A stretch of DNA of 62,315 bases from positions 1 to 62,315 of the forward strand of contig SVIF01000008.1 of NCBI GenBank assembly GCA_015069615.1. Direction: 5' to 3'. The stretch's first letter is position 1. Every line of letters begins with the position of its first letter. A program made the translations under genes and the position numbers. Shown in pieces: positions 23,775 through 31,801 of the stretch. The notes beneath the pieces are model-generated. The model was not told the DNA's origin and ran no database searches. It saw only the letters and a list, made by a program, of their open reading frames with translations. This stretch comes from Clostridiales bacterium. GTDB lineage: Bacteria; Bacillota; Clostridia; Christensenellales; Borkfalkiaceae.

Positions 23775-25340
23775 ATGCAAGCGTTTACCAAAGTTATCGC
23801 GTTTATTAACGAAAATATCTTATGGGGCATCCCCCTAATTTTGGCAATTCTCGGCACGGGCATTTACCTTACGATACGTATGCGCGCCATGCAGGTAAAA
23901 AAATTTCCCACGGTGATGGGCGCAACTTTGGGGGAAACCTTCAAAAGCGTAAAAAAGAAAGGCGAAAAAAAGGAAAAGGAAAAAGATAAAAAAACCGTTT
24001 CCGCGTTTGAAGCCTTTGCTTCCGCCATATCTGGTACGGTAGGTACGGGGAATATCGTGGGCGTTACGGGCGCGATTATTTCGGGTGGGCCCGGCGCGGT
24101 ATTATGGATGTGGATTTCCGCTTTCTTCGGTATGATTACCAAGTATTCGGAAAACGTGCTTGGTATGTTCTTCCGTAAAAAGGATAAAAATGGGGAAATG
24201 AACGGCGGCCCCATGCACTATATTGAACACGGCTTAAAGTTCCGCACGCTTGCGATTGTTTTTTCCCTTTGCTGTTGTTTGGCGGCTATCGGTATGGGTA
24301 TGGTGCAAGCCAACGCCATTTCGGGTACGTTGCAAGGAGCAATTGCGGGGGATAACGCAAAACTTGCTAAAATTATCGCCGTAATCACGGGCATCGTGGT
24401 CGTTCTTGTTACCGCACTTATCGTTATCGGCGGAATTAAACGAATCGGCAAGGTTGCTTCGGTTGTTGTTCCCTTTATGGCAATCTTGTTTATTTTGATG
24501 GCGCTTGTGGTAATCACCGTCAATATTAGCGTGGTGCCAAAAGCGTTTGCCCTTATCTTCAAAGGTGCGTTTTCCTTCCGCGCGGTAGGCGGCGGCTTTT
24601 TCGGTTACACCATTATGATGGCAATGCGCTACGGCTTTGCGCGGGGCGTGTTCTCTAACGAAGCGGGGCTTGGATCTTCGTGTATCGCGCACTCCGCATC
24701 CGAAAATAAAGAACCCGTAAAACAAGGATTATGGGGCATCTTGGAAGTGTTTATTGATACTTTCGTTATCTGCACGTTAACCGCCCTTTCTTTGCTGTGC
24801 GTAGCCGTGAAAACGGGCGCGTACGATTTTACCAACGTTGCGGGCAATACGGGGCTAGAAAAGAACTTTTTGGCGCAATTCGCTTTTCACCACACCTTTG
24901 GCACGGTGGGTACGGTTTTGTTTTCCATTATGTTGCCCCTATTTGCATTTACCACCATTTTGGCTTGGTCGTACTACGGGCAACAGTCCGTGCGGTATCT
25001 CTTTGGTAAACACGGCAAAGTGGCGGAAAACTGCTTTAAGGTGCTTTACGTCGGGCTTTTGATGGTAGGTGCGGTGGTTGCTTCGGATTTGGTTTGGCAG
25101 CTAGACGATATGTTTAACGCGCTGATGGCTTTGCCTAACTTAATCGCCCTTCTAATGCTGGGCGGGTTGGTTGTGAAAATCACCAAAAACTATTTTGCCC
25201 GCTTAAAAGGGGAAAGGGTAGCCCCCATGCTTTCGGCAGACCCTGCTTTGAACGCGGAGTTTTTGGATGCGCTCCTTAAAGAAGGCGAACCTTCGGTTTG
25301 CGAAGAAATGCGCACCCTATTGCCTAAAATCGAGGAATAA
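23775..25340 (+). CDS. Alanine/glycine:cation symporter (AGCS family)
   Basis: 521 residues, a Na+- or H+-coupled small amino acid importer of the AGCS family. Signature segments are SGTVGTGNIVGVTGAIISGGPGAV... (written here only in part), the helix NGGPMHYIEHGL, GFARGVFSNEAGLGSS and SYYGQQSVRYLFG. About eleven membrane helices. A Lys/Glu-rich loop after the first helix (residues ~58-75) is longer than usual. A hydrophilic C-terminal tail of ~60 residues follows the last helix. GGTTGGGG precedes the ATG. Monocistronic between the promoter at 23703 and the terminator at 25357. Confidence 0.92.
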   Translation: MQAFTKVIAFINENILWGIPLILAILGTGIYLTIRMRAMQVKKFPTVMGATLGETFKSVKKKGEKKEKEKDKKTVSAFEAFASAISGTVGTGNIVGVTGAIISGGPGAVLWMWISAFFGMITKYSENVLGMFFRKKDKNGEMNGGPMHYIEHGLKFRTLAIVFSLCCCLAAIGMGMVQANAISGTLQGAIAGDNAKLAKIIAVITGIVVVLVTALIVIGGIKRIGKVASVVVPFMAILFILMALVVITVNISVVPKAFALIFKGAFSFRAVGGGFFGYTIMMAMRYGFARGVFSNEAGLGSSCIAHSASENKEPVKQGLWGILEVFIDTFVICTLTALSLLCVAVKTGAYDFTNVAGNTGLEKNFLAQFAFHHTFGTVGTVLFSIMLPLFAFTTILAWSYYGQQSVRYLFGKHGKVAENCFKVLYVGLLMVGAVVASDLVWQLDDMFNALMALPNLIALLMLGGLVVKITKNYFARLKGERVAPMLSADPALNAEFLDALLKEGEPSVCEEMRTLLPKIEE

Positions 25341-25356
25341 TTCAAAAAGCACGTAT

Positions 25357-25392
25357 TCACGTCCCACCTTTGTGGGACGTGATTTTGTTTTG
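25357..25392 (+). terminator. Terminator after the AGCS gene
   Basis: TCACGTCCCAC pairs with GTGGGACGTGA (11 bp), then TTTTGTTTTG. Confidence 0.88.
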
Positions 25393-25462
25393 TAGCCGTT
25401 TAGTTTACTTTTTGCCGTGTGTAATTTCTACGAATAAGCGAAAATAAAAAATCCAAAATGTA

Positions 25463-25491
25463 TTGCAAAGCGATACCGTTTCGTGTATAAT
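25463..25491 (+). promoter_or_regulatory. Promoter of the beta-mannosidase gene
   Basis: TTGCAA (25463-25468), 17 bases, TATAAT (25486-25491). It overlaps the longest in-frame start (25483), so translation must begin later, at 25534. Confidence 0.75.
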
Positions 25492-25533
25492 TATCAAGAT
25501 AGTGTTTTGCAAGAGCAAAATAGGAGGAAAACT

Positions 25534-27930
25534 ATGAAAAAAGATTTTGTAAAGCTTACGGAAAACTGGAAGTTCCGTCAAGCAAATGTGGGCGGGGAAT
25601 ATTTCCCTGCAACCGTTCCCGGGGACGTAACGCGGGATATGTGCAACGTGCTTGGCGAAAATAAGCTTTACGTGGATTTAAACTATAAAAAGTACAAAGA
25701 TTTCGTGCATAACGATTACGAATACGTTTGTACGTTCGATTGCCCCATGCATATCTTCGGGCAATTAAACATCTACTTGGAATTTTTAGGGGTAGATACC
25801 TTTTCCGAAATTTCTTTAAACGGCGTTCGTTTAGGGGAAACCTCCAACATGTTTATGGGGTATAAGTACGACGTAAAGCGCATCATGCGTTTAACGGGCA
25901 ACGTGCTTACCGTAAACTTAAAAAGCGTGTTCCCCCGCATGAAGGAAAATAAGGATGAATACGTTTGCATTTTCGAACCGAACGCAATGTTCTTAAGAAA
26001 AGCGCGCTATCAGTTCGGTTGGGACTGGGCGCCCGCATTCCCCGCTTACGGCATTTGGCAGGACGTACTTTTGTACGGGGAAGATTTCAACGCGTTTGAA
26101 AATGTTCGCGTAAGGCAAAACATCAACGGGGACGTAAACTTCTTAATCGATTTGAAAAAACCCTCCACGGCAAAAATCACCTTGGAAATGGATGGGCAAA
26201 CCATCACCGTTCCCGCAACGGGCAAAACCACCGTTTTGAACGCGAAAATCAAAAACCCCAAACTTTGGTGGCCCAATGGTATGGGGGATCAACCCTTATA
26301 TACCTATAAACTGACCTTGCACGGCCCGGGTAGGGAACTGGACGTGTACGAAGATTATATGGCATTCCGCAAGGTGGAATATAAGGAAGCGGTTCTGGAT
26401 GATAACCATTTGGATTTCCGCATTTTCGTAAACGATCTTCCCATGTACGCCATCGGTTCTAACTGGGTTCCCCAAGATTGCTTAACGGGTACGGTTCCGG
26501 ATGAAACCTATCGCCGCCATATCGTGCAAGCGAAGGCTGCGAATATGAACTTCCTCCGCATTTGGGGGGGCGGTGTGTACGAAAAGGATATCTTCTACCG
26601 CCTTTGCGATGAAAATGGGATTATGCTGATGCAAGAAACCATGATTTCCTGCTCGGATTTCCCCGCGGATAAGTACGATTTTATCCACGACGTAATGGTG
26701 CCCGAATTAGAATATCAGTTAAAGCGTTTGCAAAACCATCCCTGTATTGCGGTATGGTCGGGCGGTAACGAATTGTATTCGCCCTTCATGATTAACGATA
26801 AAGCGCATACCAAGTTCACCGAATACCTAAACCGCGGTATGGTACACAATTTCACCGATTTCCCCTATATCAATTGCAGTCCCTTCAGCTACAATCTTCC
26901 CTACGATATGCCCAATGCGGGGGATCAACACACCTCTACCACTTTGGAATTCCAAAACAATCCCTTAAATAAAATCCGCGCTTCCCTTCACGAACGCGAT
27001 AACAGCCAATTCGTTTCCGAATCCGCAATTTTGGAAGCGTGCAGCTACCAATCCGTAATGCAATGCACCGAAAACGAAAAGGTTTGGCCCATTGAAGAAT
27101 CCCCCTATATCCAAGAAAGATTCGGTTGCAACCCCTTCGGCGGTTGGGTACCCTTCGTGCTAGATGAACTTAAGGAAGTAACCCATTTCTTCGGCAAGCC
27201 TTCCTCCCTTCGCGAATTCATAAAACATAGCGCGATTACCTCCAAAGAACACGTGGCAATGGACCTTGCATTCTATCAATCCAAGGGTTCTTCGGGTTAC
27301 TTAACCTGGATGTTCAACGATACTTGGCCCAACGGTAGTTGGGCGGCGGTGGACTACTTCTTCCGTCCCAAGGGAATGTACTACGCGTTCACCCAAGGTG
27401 GCGCGCCCGTTGCCCCCGTTTTGTTTGAAAATAAGGAAGGCAAAGTGGGTGTTCACGTATATTCCCGCCGTTCTTACCCCGTAACCGCGAAAGTGGAATT
27501 CGGCGTTAGAAAAATTGACGGCACGTACGTGAAACAGGAAGAAAAAACGGTGAACCTTGCGCCCGCAAGCCAAAAATTCTTAAAAACGATGCCCATGCCC
27601 AAGGCGGGTGAATACGTGTACGCACGCGTTACCGCAGAAGGTAACGTTTGGGTAAAAACCTACTTTGACCAGTTTGGGATTCCCGAAACCTTTCATTCGG
27701 ACTACGAATACGATTTCAAGCAAGTGGCGGAAGGTAAGTACGAATTTACCTTTAAGGCAAACGAATACGCGCGCTACGTTCGCATTCGCCCCTTAACGGA
27801 TACCTTTATGACTTTGTCGGATAACTTCTTTGATCTAGAAAAAGGCGACGTGAAAACGATTACCGTTTACGCGGATAGCCCCGTAACCAAAGCGGATTTT
27901 GAAGTAAAAGATATCAACCAAGAATGGTAA
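25534..27930 (+). CDS. Beta-mannosidase (glycoside hydrolase family 2)
   Basis: 798 residues. Releases terminal beta-mannosyl residues by a retaining mechanism. Order of domains: N-terminal sugar-binding jelly roll (WKFRQANVGGEYFPATVPG; WDWAPAFPAYGIWQDVLLYG is the family mark), immunoglobulin-like domain, TIM barrel, and C-terminal beta domains. In the barrel, WSGGNELYSP carries the acid/base E413 and FVSESAI the nucleophile E496. It has no signal peptide, so it works in the cytoplasm on imported oligosaccharides. Start 25534 has TAGGAGG 8 bases upstream. The SGNH esterase gene follows after 44 bases with a hairpin in between. No sugar transporter is in the window. Confidence 0.93.
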   Translation: MKKDFVKLTENWKFRQANVGGEYFPATVPGDVTRDMCNVLGENKLYVDLNYKKYKDFVHNDYEYVCTFDCPMHIFGQLNIYLEFLGVDTFSEISLNGVRLGETSNMFMGYKYDVKRIMRLTGNVLTVNLKSVFPRMKENKDEYVCIFEPNAMFLRKARYQFGWDWAPAFPAYGIWQDVLLYGEDFNAFENVRVRQNINGDVNFLIDLKKPSTAKITLEMDGQTITVPATGKTTVLNAKIKNPKLWWPNGMGDQPLYTYKLTLHGPGRELDVYEDYMAFRKVEYKEAVLDDNHLDFRIFVNDLPMYAIGSNWVPQDCLTGTVPDETYRRHIVQAKAANMNFLRIWGGGVYEKDIFYRLCDENGIMLMQETMISCSDFPADKYDFIHDVMVPELEYQLKRLQNHPCIAVWSGGNELYSPFMINDKAHTKFTEYLNRGMVHNFTDFPYINCSPFSYNLPYDMPNAGDQHTSTTLEFQNNPLNKIRASLHERDNSQFVSESAILEACSYQSVMQCTENEKVWPIEESPYIQERFGCNPFGGWVPFVLDELKEVTHFFGKPSSLREFIKHSAITSKEHVAMDLAFYQSKGSSGYLTWMFNDTWPNGSWAAVDYFFRPKGMYYAFTQGGAPVAPVLFENKEGKVGVHVYSRRSYPVTAKVEFGVRKIDGTYVKQEEKTVNLAPASQKFLKTMPMPKAGEYVYARVTAEGNVWVKTYFDQFGIPETFHSDYEYDFKQVAEGKYEFTFKANEYARYVRIRPLTDTFMTLSDNFFDLEKGDVKTITVYADSPVTKADFEVKDINQEW

Positions 27931-27934
27931 TGAA

Positions 27935-27962
27935 GCGGGGTGGATTTCCACCCCCCGTTTTT
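27935..27962 (+). terminator. Hairpin between mannosidase and esterase genes (partial terminator)
   Basis: GGGGTGG-ATTT-CCACCCC with flanking CG pairs, then GTTTTTA. The esterase ribosome binding site follows at once, so some read-through is expected and the esterase would be expressed at a lower level. Confidence 0.65.
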
Positions 27963-27974
27963 ATAGGTGAATTT

Positions 27975-28931
27975 ATGCAAACGTATGAAAAAGAACAGTT
28001 GTTTTCCACCCCTTTTATCCGTTGGTATAACCGCGCGTATTTAGAAAATGGCGGTGTTTATCTGGATTTAACCCTTGCGGGGTTTAGCGCGGTCATCACG
28101 GGGGAACTCCGTGTAAAATACCGTGTTTCAGAGCCCGTGTACGGCGCCTGGGTAGTGGATGAAAAGCAAGAAAAGGTGTATTTGGAAGGGGAGGGGGAAC
28201 TTTCCTTTGCGGTAGAAAAACCCACCTTTCTTACCTTTTATAAACTTACCGAACAAAAGGACGGCAGAATTCAAATTGTATCCGTAGCGGGGGAATTTTC
28301 CCCCTTGCCCGCCCCCAAAAAGGAACTGATTACCTTTTACGGGGATAGTATCACGTGCGCGTACGGGGTGGAAGGGGAACCTACCGCGCAATACGAAAAG
28401 GAAACGCAAAACCCCCTAATCGGCTTCGCTTACACTTTGTGTAAGCGCCGTAATGCTGAACACGATATTTTTTCCTATTCGGGGATTTCGGTGTCCGAAA
28501 AAATTTGGGTGCCCGAATACACGCTGGGGGAACTTTGCTTTGGCTATTCTATGTATAACCGCGCACCCTTTCGCCCCGCGCGCGAAAGCGATATCGTGGT
28601 GGTAAACATCGGCACGAACGATGGCTGCGCCATTTTGGAAAACCAAGGTACTGCCGAAGGTTTAACGAAGGGTTTAACCGATTACTGTCGTGAGCTAAGA
28701 AGGCGCCACCCCGCTTCGGTTATGGTGCTTGGCTACGGCTTTATGGATAAAGTGCCCGCGCAAGCGGAAGCCGTTACCCGGGTGGCGGAAATATTAAAAG
28801 AAGAAAGCGCCGCCCCCGTTTACGCGTTTGCCTTCCCACGGGATACGCAAGGTGCAAACGGGCATCCTTCGTGGAAGGCACAAGTTCAAGGCGGCAACCT
28901 TTTGGCGGATTTTTTGGAAAATATTTTATAA
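27975..28931 (+). CDS. SGNH/GDSL carbohydrate esterase (CE2-like)
   Basis: 318 residues. The N-terminal ~120 residues look like a beta-sandwich, and the C-terminal half is an SGNH hydrolase: nucleophile block FYGDSITCAYG, the Asn/Gly oxyanion parts, VNIGTNDG and a final GHPS with the catalytic His. This two-domain order is that of CE2 acetylesterases, which remove acetyl groups from mannan or xylan oligosaccharides. It has no signal peptide. Start at 27975 follows ATAGGTGA; earlier in-frame ATGs lie inside the mannosidase stop region. Placement behind a beta-mannosidase supports deacetylation of manno-oligosaccharides (inference). Confidence 0.82.
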   Translation: MQTYEKEQLFSTPFIRWYNRAYLENGGVYLDLTLAGFSAVITGELRVKYRVSEPVYGAWVVDEKQEKVYLEGEGELSFAVEKPTFLTFYKLTEQKDGRIQIVSVAGEFSPLPAPKKELITFYGDSITCAYGVEGEPTAQYEKETQNPLIGFAYTLCKRRNAEHDIFSYSGISVSEKIWVPEYTLGELCFGYSMYNRAPFRPARESDIVVVNIGTNDGCAILENQGTAEGLTKGLTDYCRELRRRHPASVMVLGYGFMDKVPAQAEAVTRVAEILKEESAAPVYAFAFPRDTQGANGHPSWKAQVQGGNLLADFLENIL

Positions 28932-28946
28932 ATTATGAAAAAGCAG

Positions 28947-28975
28947 TTGCATTTTTAAAAAAGAAAGAGTACAAT
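28947..28975 (+). promoter_or_regulatory. Promoter of the riboswitch-CaCA unit
   Basis: TTGCAT (28947-28952), 17 bases, TACAAT (28970-28975), ending just before the aptamer. Confidence 0.65.
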
Positions 28976-28983
28976 ACTTTATG

Positions 28984-29121
28984 GAAAAGGGAGTAGAAAC
29001 CGCCTTAGCCTAAGGCAAGGTGGCACGTAATCCGTCAGTACGGCTTTTGGGCCCGGATGCGTTATAGATTTCAAGACTTTTACCAAACGCCTATTTTTGC
29101 GTTTGGTAAAGGTCTTTTTTT
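28984..29121 (+). ncRNA. yybP-ykoY (Mn2+) family riboswitch with terminator expression platform
   Basis: The aptamer spans about 28984-29083. It opens with AAAAGGGAGTAG and closes with CAAGACTTTT, the paired P1/L1 elements of this family. A P2 stem (ACC-GCCTTA/TAAGGC-GGT) follows, then an L3-type segment CCGTCAGTACGG with a GGCCCGGAT partner. The closing strand GACTTTTACC is also the 5' arm of a terminator (29075-29090 with 29099-29114, then seven T). Ligand-stabilised P1 would therefore prevent the terminator: an ON switch that raises expression when Mn2+ is high. The assignment rests on motif recall, not a covariance search. Confidence 0.8.
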
Positions 29122-29139
29122 ACGGGAGGATAAAGAAAA

Positions 29140-30105
29140 ATGTGGCAAACATTATTACAAATTCTATTGCTCGTTGTGGGTATGGCGCTGTTGATTAAGG
29201 GCGCGGACTTTTTCGTGGATGGCGCAAGTGCAGTGGCGCGCGCAATGAAAATTTCCCCCCTAATTATCGGGCTTACCTTGGTATCCATCGGTACTTCCTT
29301 GCCCGAACTTAGCGTTAGCTTAACCGCCGCCGTTACGGGCAAAAACGATATGGGCTTGGGCAACGTTGTGGGTAGTAATATCTTCAACACCTTCGTGGTA
29401 ATCGGGGCAAGCGCGCTATTTACCACTATGGTGGTATCTAAAAGTATGAAAAAGTACGATATTCCCGTACTTTTGGGCATTTACGCGTTGCTTGCTACGT
29501 TTGCGTTCGCCCTTACCCCGGGCGTGATTTCGCGTGTGGAAAGTATCGTAATTTTCGCGTTGATGTTCGCTTATATCGCCTTTTTAATCATCCGCAGTAA
29601 GCGTGGGGAAGAAGAAACGCCTGCGGAAGATGATGAAAAGCAAAGAAAATGGTATTGGAACCTTTTGTTTATCCTTCTTGGGGGCGCGGCGATTATCGGT
29701 GGGGGAACGCTTACCGTAAACGCTGCCGAACATATCGCGTTAAAACTTGGTATGAGTGAACTCCTCGTCGGCTTAACCGTGGTTGCGGTGGGAACATCTC
29801 TTCCCGAACTCGTAACCAGTATGGTTGCGGCAAAGAAGGGGGAAAACGATATTGCGGTTGGAAACGCCATCGGTTCTTCTATTTTTAACGTCGTGTTAAT
29901 TTTAGGTTTAACGGGTATCATTTCGCCAATCAAGGTGGCAACTTCCTCCTGGGTGGACGTAGCCGTTATGGCGCTTTCTGCCGTTATGGTATGGCTGTTT
30001 GCGTTAAAAAGCAGTAAGGTTGGCAAATGGCAGGGCGTAAGTTTAATTTTGGTTTACGCCGCGTATTTAACCTATATCATTTTAAGAAATATGGCAATTC
30101 TGTAA
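29140..30105 (+). CDS. CaCA-family cation antiporter (calcium/sodium type), probable Mn2+-responsive exporter
   Basis: 321 residues with ten membrane helices in two inverted halves. Each half carries the alpha-repeat: GTSLPELSVSLTAA with GNVVGSNIFN, and GTSLPELVTSMVAA with GNAIGSSIFN. These form the cation sites of the YrbG-type calcium/cation antiporters. A short charged cytoplasmic loop (residues ~155-170, GEEETPAEDDEK) separates the halves. GGGAGGA precedes the ATG at 29140. The Mn2+-type riboswitch in the leader suggests manganese export, or calcium export induced by manganese (inference). Monocistronic. Confidence 0.9.
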   Translation: MWQTLLQILLLVVGMALLIKGADFFVDGASAVARAMKISPLIIGLTLVSIGTSLPELSVSLTAAVTGKNDMGLGNVVGSNIFNTFVVIGASALFTTMVVSKSMKKYDIPVLLGIYALLATFAFALTPGVISRVESIVIFALMFAYIAFLIIRSKRGEEETPAEDDEKQRKWYWNLLFILLGGAAIIGGGTLTVNAAEHIALKLGMSELLVGLTVVAVGTSLPELVTSMVAAKKGENDIAVGNAIGSSIFNVVLILGLTGIISPIKVATSSWVDVAVMALSAVMVWLFALKSSKVGKWQGVSLILVYAAYLTYIILRNMAIL

Positions 30106-30120
30106 GAAAAACAAAAGGAA

Positions 30121-30148
30121 AGCCCACCGAGAATCGGTGGGCTTTTTC
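30121..30148. terminator. Bidirectional terminator between the CaCA gene and asnA
   Basis: AGCCCACCGA pairs with TCGGTGGGCT (10 bp), T-run on the forward strand and A-run before the stem for the reverse gene. Confidence 0.85.
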
Positions 30149-30160
30149 ATATGTTTTGCG

Positions 30161-31177
30161 TTATAGTAAGATTACGCCTTTCTTCGCGCAAAGGGAAACC
30201 ATTTCTTCGGGCCATACCGAAGATTGTACTTCACCGATATGCGCTTTGTTTAGCATTAGCAAGCAAAGGCGGGATTGCCCAACGCCACCCCCCATGGTTA
30301 AGGGGTATTCGTTATTTAGTAGCGCCTTTTGGAAGGGAAGCGCAAGCATATGCGTTTTTCCCGAAAGTTCGCATTGTTTTTTTAGCGCGTCCGCGTCTAC
30401 GCGGATACCCATAGAAGATAGTTCTACCGCGCGGTCAAGCAAGGGGTAGTACACGATGATATCCCCGTTCAGCGACCAATCGTCGTAATCGGGGGCGCGG
30501 TTGCCGTGGGGCTTGCCCGAAGCAAGGTTTCCGCCGATTTGCATTACAAAAATTGCTCCGTGTTTTTTCGCGTGCGCGTTTTCGCGCTGTTCGGGGGTAA
30601 GTTCGGGATACGCGTTTTCTAATTCTTGTGCGGTAACAAAGGTGATTTCCTTGGGCAAAAAGCAGGGAAGTATCGGGTATTTTTCTTCCACCGCCGTAAA
30701 GGTCTTTACGATTGCGCCGTAAATGGCGGTTACGCTTTTTCTTAAATACGCTTCGTTTCTATCGCTTGCGGTAATTACCTTTTCCCAGTCCCATTGATCC
30801 ACGTACAAACTGTGAATTTCATCCGTATCTTCATCACGGCGAATGGCGTTCATATCCGTATATAACCCGCAGTGAACGGGAATTTGGTAACGGGCAAGCG
30901 CTTGGCGTTTCCACTTGGCAAGGCTTTGCACGATTTCCAAGTTTTCCCCCGTTTCCTTTACGTCAAACCCAACGGGGCGTTCCACACCGCTTAAATTATC
31001 GTTAAGACCACTTTCCGCTTTTACGAAAAGGGGCGCGGAAACGCGCATTAAAGTAAGCGCCTCTGCAAGTTCGCGTTCAAAGGTATCCTTTACGAACTTA
31101 ATGGCGCGTTCGGTTTCTTGTAAATCCAAAACGGAGGTATATCCTTCGGGAATATGCGTTACGTCGTAGGCGTTCAT
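30161..31177 (-). CDS. asnA: Aspartate-ammonia ligase (asparagine synthetase A)
   Basis: 338 residues. Makes asparagine from aspartate, ammonia and ATP; structurally a class II synthetase-like fold. Typical segments are VSAPLFVKAESGLNDNL near residue 50, RPVGFD, VHCGLYTDMNAIRRDED, YVDQWDWEK and the C-terminal TMGGGVGQSRLCLLML. Length is normal. TTGAAGGAAG lies upstream of the ATG, and the gene has a promoter of its own at 31216-31245. It supplies asparagine, and asnS in this window charges it to tRNA. Confidence 0.96.
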   Translation of the reverse strand: MNAYDVTHIPEGYTSVLDLQETERAIKFVKDTFERELAEALTLMRVSAPLFVKAESGLNDNLSGVERPVGFDVKETGENLEIVQSLAKWKRQALARYQIPVHCGLYTDMNAIRRDEDTDEIHSLYVDQWDWEKVITASDRNEAYLRKSVTAIYGAIVKTFTAVEEKYPILPCFLPKEITFVTAQELENAYPELTPEQRENAHAKKHGAIFVMQIGGNLASGKPHGNRAPDYDDWSLNGDIIVYYPLLDRAVELSSMGIRVDADALKKQCELSGKTHMLALPFQKALLNNEYPLTMGGGVGQSRLCLLMLNKAHIGEVQSSVWPEEMVSLCAKKGVILL

Positions 31178-31215
31178 TGGTTAAACTTCCTTCAATATAT
31201 TCATAGAATAGGCAT

Positions 31216-31255
31216 ATCTTATCACTTTTTTCCCTTCGTTGTCAAGCAACCGAAG
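31216..31255 (-). promoter_or_regulatory. asnA promoter embedded in a hairpin
   Basis: Reverse strand TTGACA (31245-31240), 18 bases, TAAGAT (31221-31216). An inverted repeat CTTC(g)GTTG/CAACGAAG (31255-31234) places the -35 box in the loop and 3' arm, and T6/A6 tracts flank it. The hairpin also lies downstream of the AraC-type gene and may act as its terminator. Confidence 0.6.
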
Positions 31256-31278
31256 AAAAAAGATAAAAAACTCATGGT

Positions 31279-31665
31279 TTAGGTTACGTAAAAACGCGAA
31301 TACCACCCTTGTTCCCCCATGTGTTTTTCACGGTATTCGGTGGGGGAAAGCCCGTATCGGCGGTGAAAGGACTTGCTAAAATACAGCGCGTCCTTAAACC
31401 CTACGCTTTTGGCTACTTCGCTTACGGGCGCTTCGCCGTTCGTTAAAAGCCGCGCCGCGTGCGTTAGCCGTAACTCGCTAACGAATTCGCTAAACGAAAG
31501 GCCGTACCTCCTTTTGAAGGCGGCGGAAAGGTAGCCGTAATTGTAGTGCAACGCTTCGCACACCTTTCCAAGGGATAAATCTTGGTCGGCAAAATGCGCC
31601 CTTGCGTACTCTTCGGTTTGTACGGCAGCTAAATCCGATTCAGTTTTTCTCGTTTTCTTTTCCAT
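31279..31665 (-). CDS. Stand-alone AraC-type DNA-binding domain
   Basis: 128 residues that are little more than the double helix-turn-helix of an AraC/XylS regulator: LSLGKVCEALHYNYGYLSAAFKRR (cited in part) as the first HTH, and VSEVAKSVGFKDALYFSKSF with the RRYGLSPTEYRE end as the second. No sensor domain precedes it. Start 31665 (MEKKTRKTESD) is chosen over an upstream in-frame ATG, which would add hydrophobic, promoter-region sequence; the Shine-Dalgarno (AAAGGGA) is 12 bases away and weak. It diverges from the Gfo/Idh/MocA gene, its most likely target (inference). Confidence 0.8.
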   Translation of the reverse strand: MEKKTRKTESDLAAVQTEEYARAHFADQDLSLGKVCEALHYNYGYLSAAFKRRYGLSFSEFVSELRLTHAARLLTNGEAPVSEVAKSVGFKDALYFSKSFHRRYGLSPTEYREKHMGEQGWYSRFYVT

Positions 31666-31743
31666 AGGGTAAGTATATCCCTTTTTTTCGCGTTTGTAAA
31701 GGGATAATGTGAAAATTTTCCATATCAAAAATAAAAAAATCCA

Positions 31744-31772
31744 TTTACTTTGGGCGCGTTTGGGTGTACAAT
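31744..31772 (+). promoter_or_regulatory. Promoter of the Gfo/Idh/MocA gene
   Basis: TTTACT (31744-31749), 17 bases, TACAAT (31767-31772). The weak -35 box would fit activation by a nearby AraC-type protein. Confidence 0.5.
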
Positions 31773-31801
31773 ACGTAAAAACCACCTAAGGGGGTAGAAT
31801 T

